The translations under genes and the position numbers were made by a program. Positions 63,824-64,000 of a stretch of DNA of 64,000 nucleotides are shown here, one piece after another (within the stretch, counting starts at the first letter, position 1; each line of letters opens with the position of its first letter). The stretch covers positions 1-64,000 of the forward strand of contig CAWKNP010000010.1 in assembly GCA_963851105.1 (NCBI GenBank), given 5' to 3'. The notes under the pieces were generated by a model that was not told where the DNA came from, did not search any database, and saw only the letters and a program-made list of their open reading frames with translations. This stretch comes from DATARN01 sp963851105. Lineage in GTDB: Bacteria > Actinomycetota > Acidimicrobiia > Acidimicrobiales > Palsa-688.

Positions 63824-64000
63824 ATGACGACCCGGAACCACCGGGAGCGGTTCATCCGCGGCGGCGCCGCGGCTGCCGTGATGGTGCTCACAATGGCGCT
63901 CCTCGTCTATGGCCTGGCCCCCGACGCCGGCGCCGCTTCGGTCTCGTCGGTGACTGCCCCCACACTGTCGAGTTCGGCAGCCGGGGCGAAGGCCGTCGAG
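63824..64000 (+). CDS. Secreted protein, N-terminus only (runs off the window)
   Basis: From ATG 63824 the frame is open to the window edge (59 codons). RERFIRGGAAAAVMVLTMAL, LVYGLAPDAGAASV is a clear Sec signal peptide with likely cleavage after AGA, followed by Ser/Thr/Ala-rich sequence. Nothing more can be said of function. Confidence 0.65.
   Translation, partial: MTTRNHRERFIRGGAAAAVMVLTMALLVYGLAPDAGAASVSSVTAPTLSSSAAGAKAVE

Overview
The window is GC-rich DNA from an actinomycete-type bacterium. The evidence is frequent GTG/TTG starts, short gene overlaps, an F420-type flavin oxidoreductase, an ECF42-like sigma factor with a DGPF/YCII partner, and HxlR and AraC regulators. I cannot name the species. 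It divides into a scarred, mobile-element-rich left half and a mostly intact right half that holds a RiPP (lanthipeptide-like) locus.

Left half (1-34.3 kb). A histidine kinase and a frameshifted response regulator open the window. Mobile DNA follows: a frameshifted tyrosine integrase (3.3-4.3 kb); a four-gene Mu/Tn7-like transposition module (5.8-9.9 kb) that ends in 23-bp direct repeats; tandem integrase remnants (12.5-13.0 kb); a complete ISL3-family IS with 8-bp target duplication (13970-15365); an IS256 scrap; and a complete Tn3-family transposon (19926-25539) with 40-bp perfect inverted repeats, 5-bp target duplication, TnpA, a TnpI-like recombinase with its site, and two unknown passengers. 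Between these lie a type III polyketide synthase with a TerB protein, an SDR enzyme, a toxin-antitoxin pair flanked by repeated transposon-end-like sequence, and a sigma/anti-sigma pair. From 26 to 34 kb several genes carry nonsense codons, frameshifts or deletions. An M48 protease and a methyltransferase there are intact.

RiPP locus (about 34.4-50 kb). An HD-domain/LuxR regulator and an NTF2-like protein precede a parvulin-like protein and an exporter made of cyclic-nucleotide-binding domains, a C39 leader peptidase and an ABC transporter. The exporter is split by one apparent frameshift. A class III nucleotidyl cyclase lies close by. LanC and a full-length LanB follow, then, on the opposite strand, five small precursor-like peptides and an F420-type LLM oxidoreductase. 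The leaders share a PEV..[D/E]L[D/E] block and end in Gly-Gly; the cores differ. The inverted repeat ATCGGG-N6-CCCGAT occurs three times exactly and once with one mismatch, each time near the start of a gene in this locus, so it is a candidate shared operator. The inferred scheme is: LanB dehydrates Ser/Thr, LanC closes thioether rings, the LLM enzyme may reduce dehydroamino acids, and the C39 exporter removes the leader after Gly-Gly and secretes the product, possibly gated by the cyclic nucleotide made next door.

Right part (50-64 kb). A ~64-bp tandem repeat and a secreted collagen-like protein are followed by chromosomal genes: a small regulator/membrane-protein pair with a clear operator, an Imm5-like protein, VOC, UvrA-like and AraC genes, an FAD-linked oxidase, YCII plus ECF42-like sigma factor, DUF5710- and DUF1444-like proteins, a stand-alone LigD-type polymerase, a PPOX-fold protein and the start of a secreted protein at the right edge.

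Single-base frameshifts recur in many genes while long genes such as the Tn3 TnpA, LanB and UvrA-like are intact. Some breaks may be sequencing errors; the nonsense codons at conserved positions suggest real decay as well.
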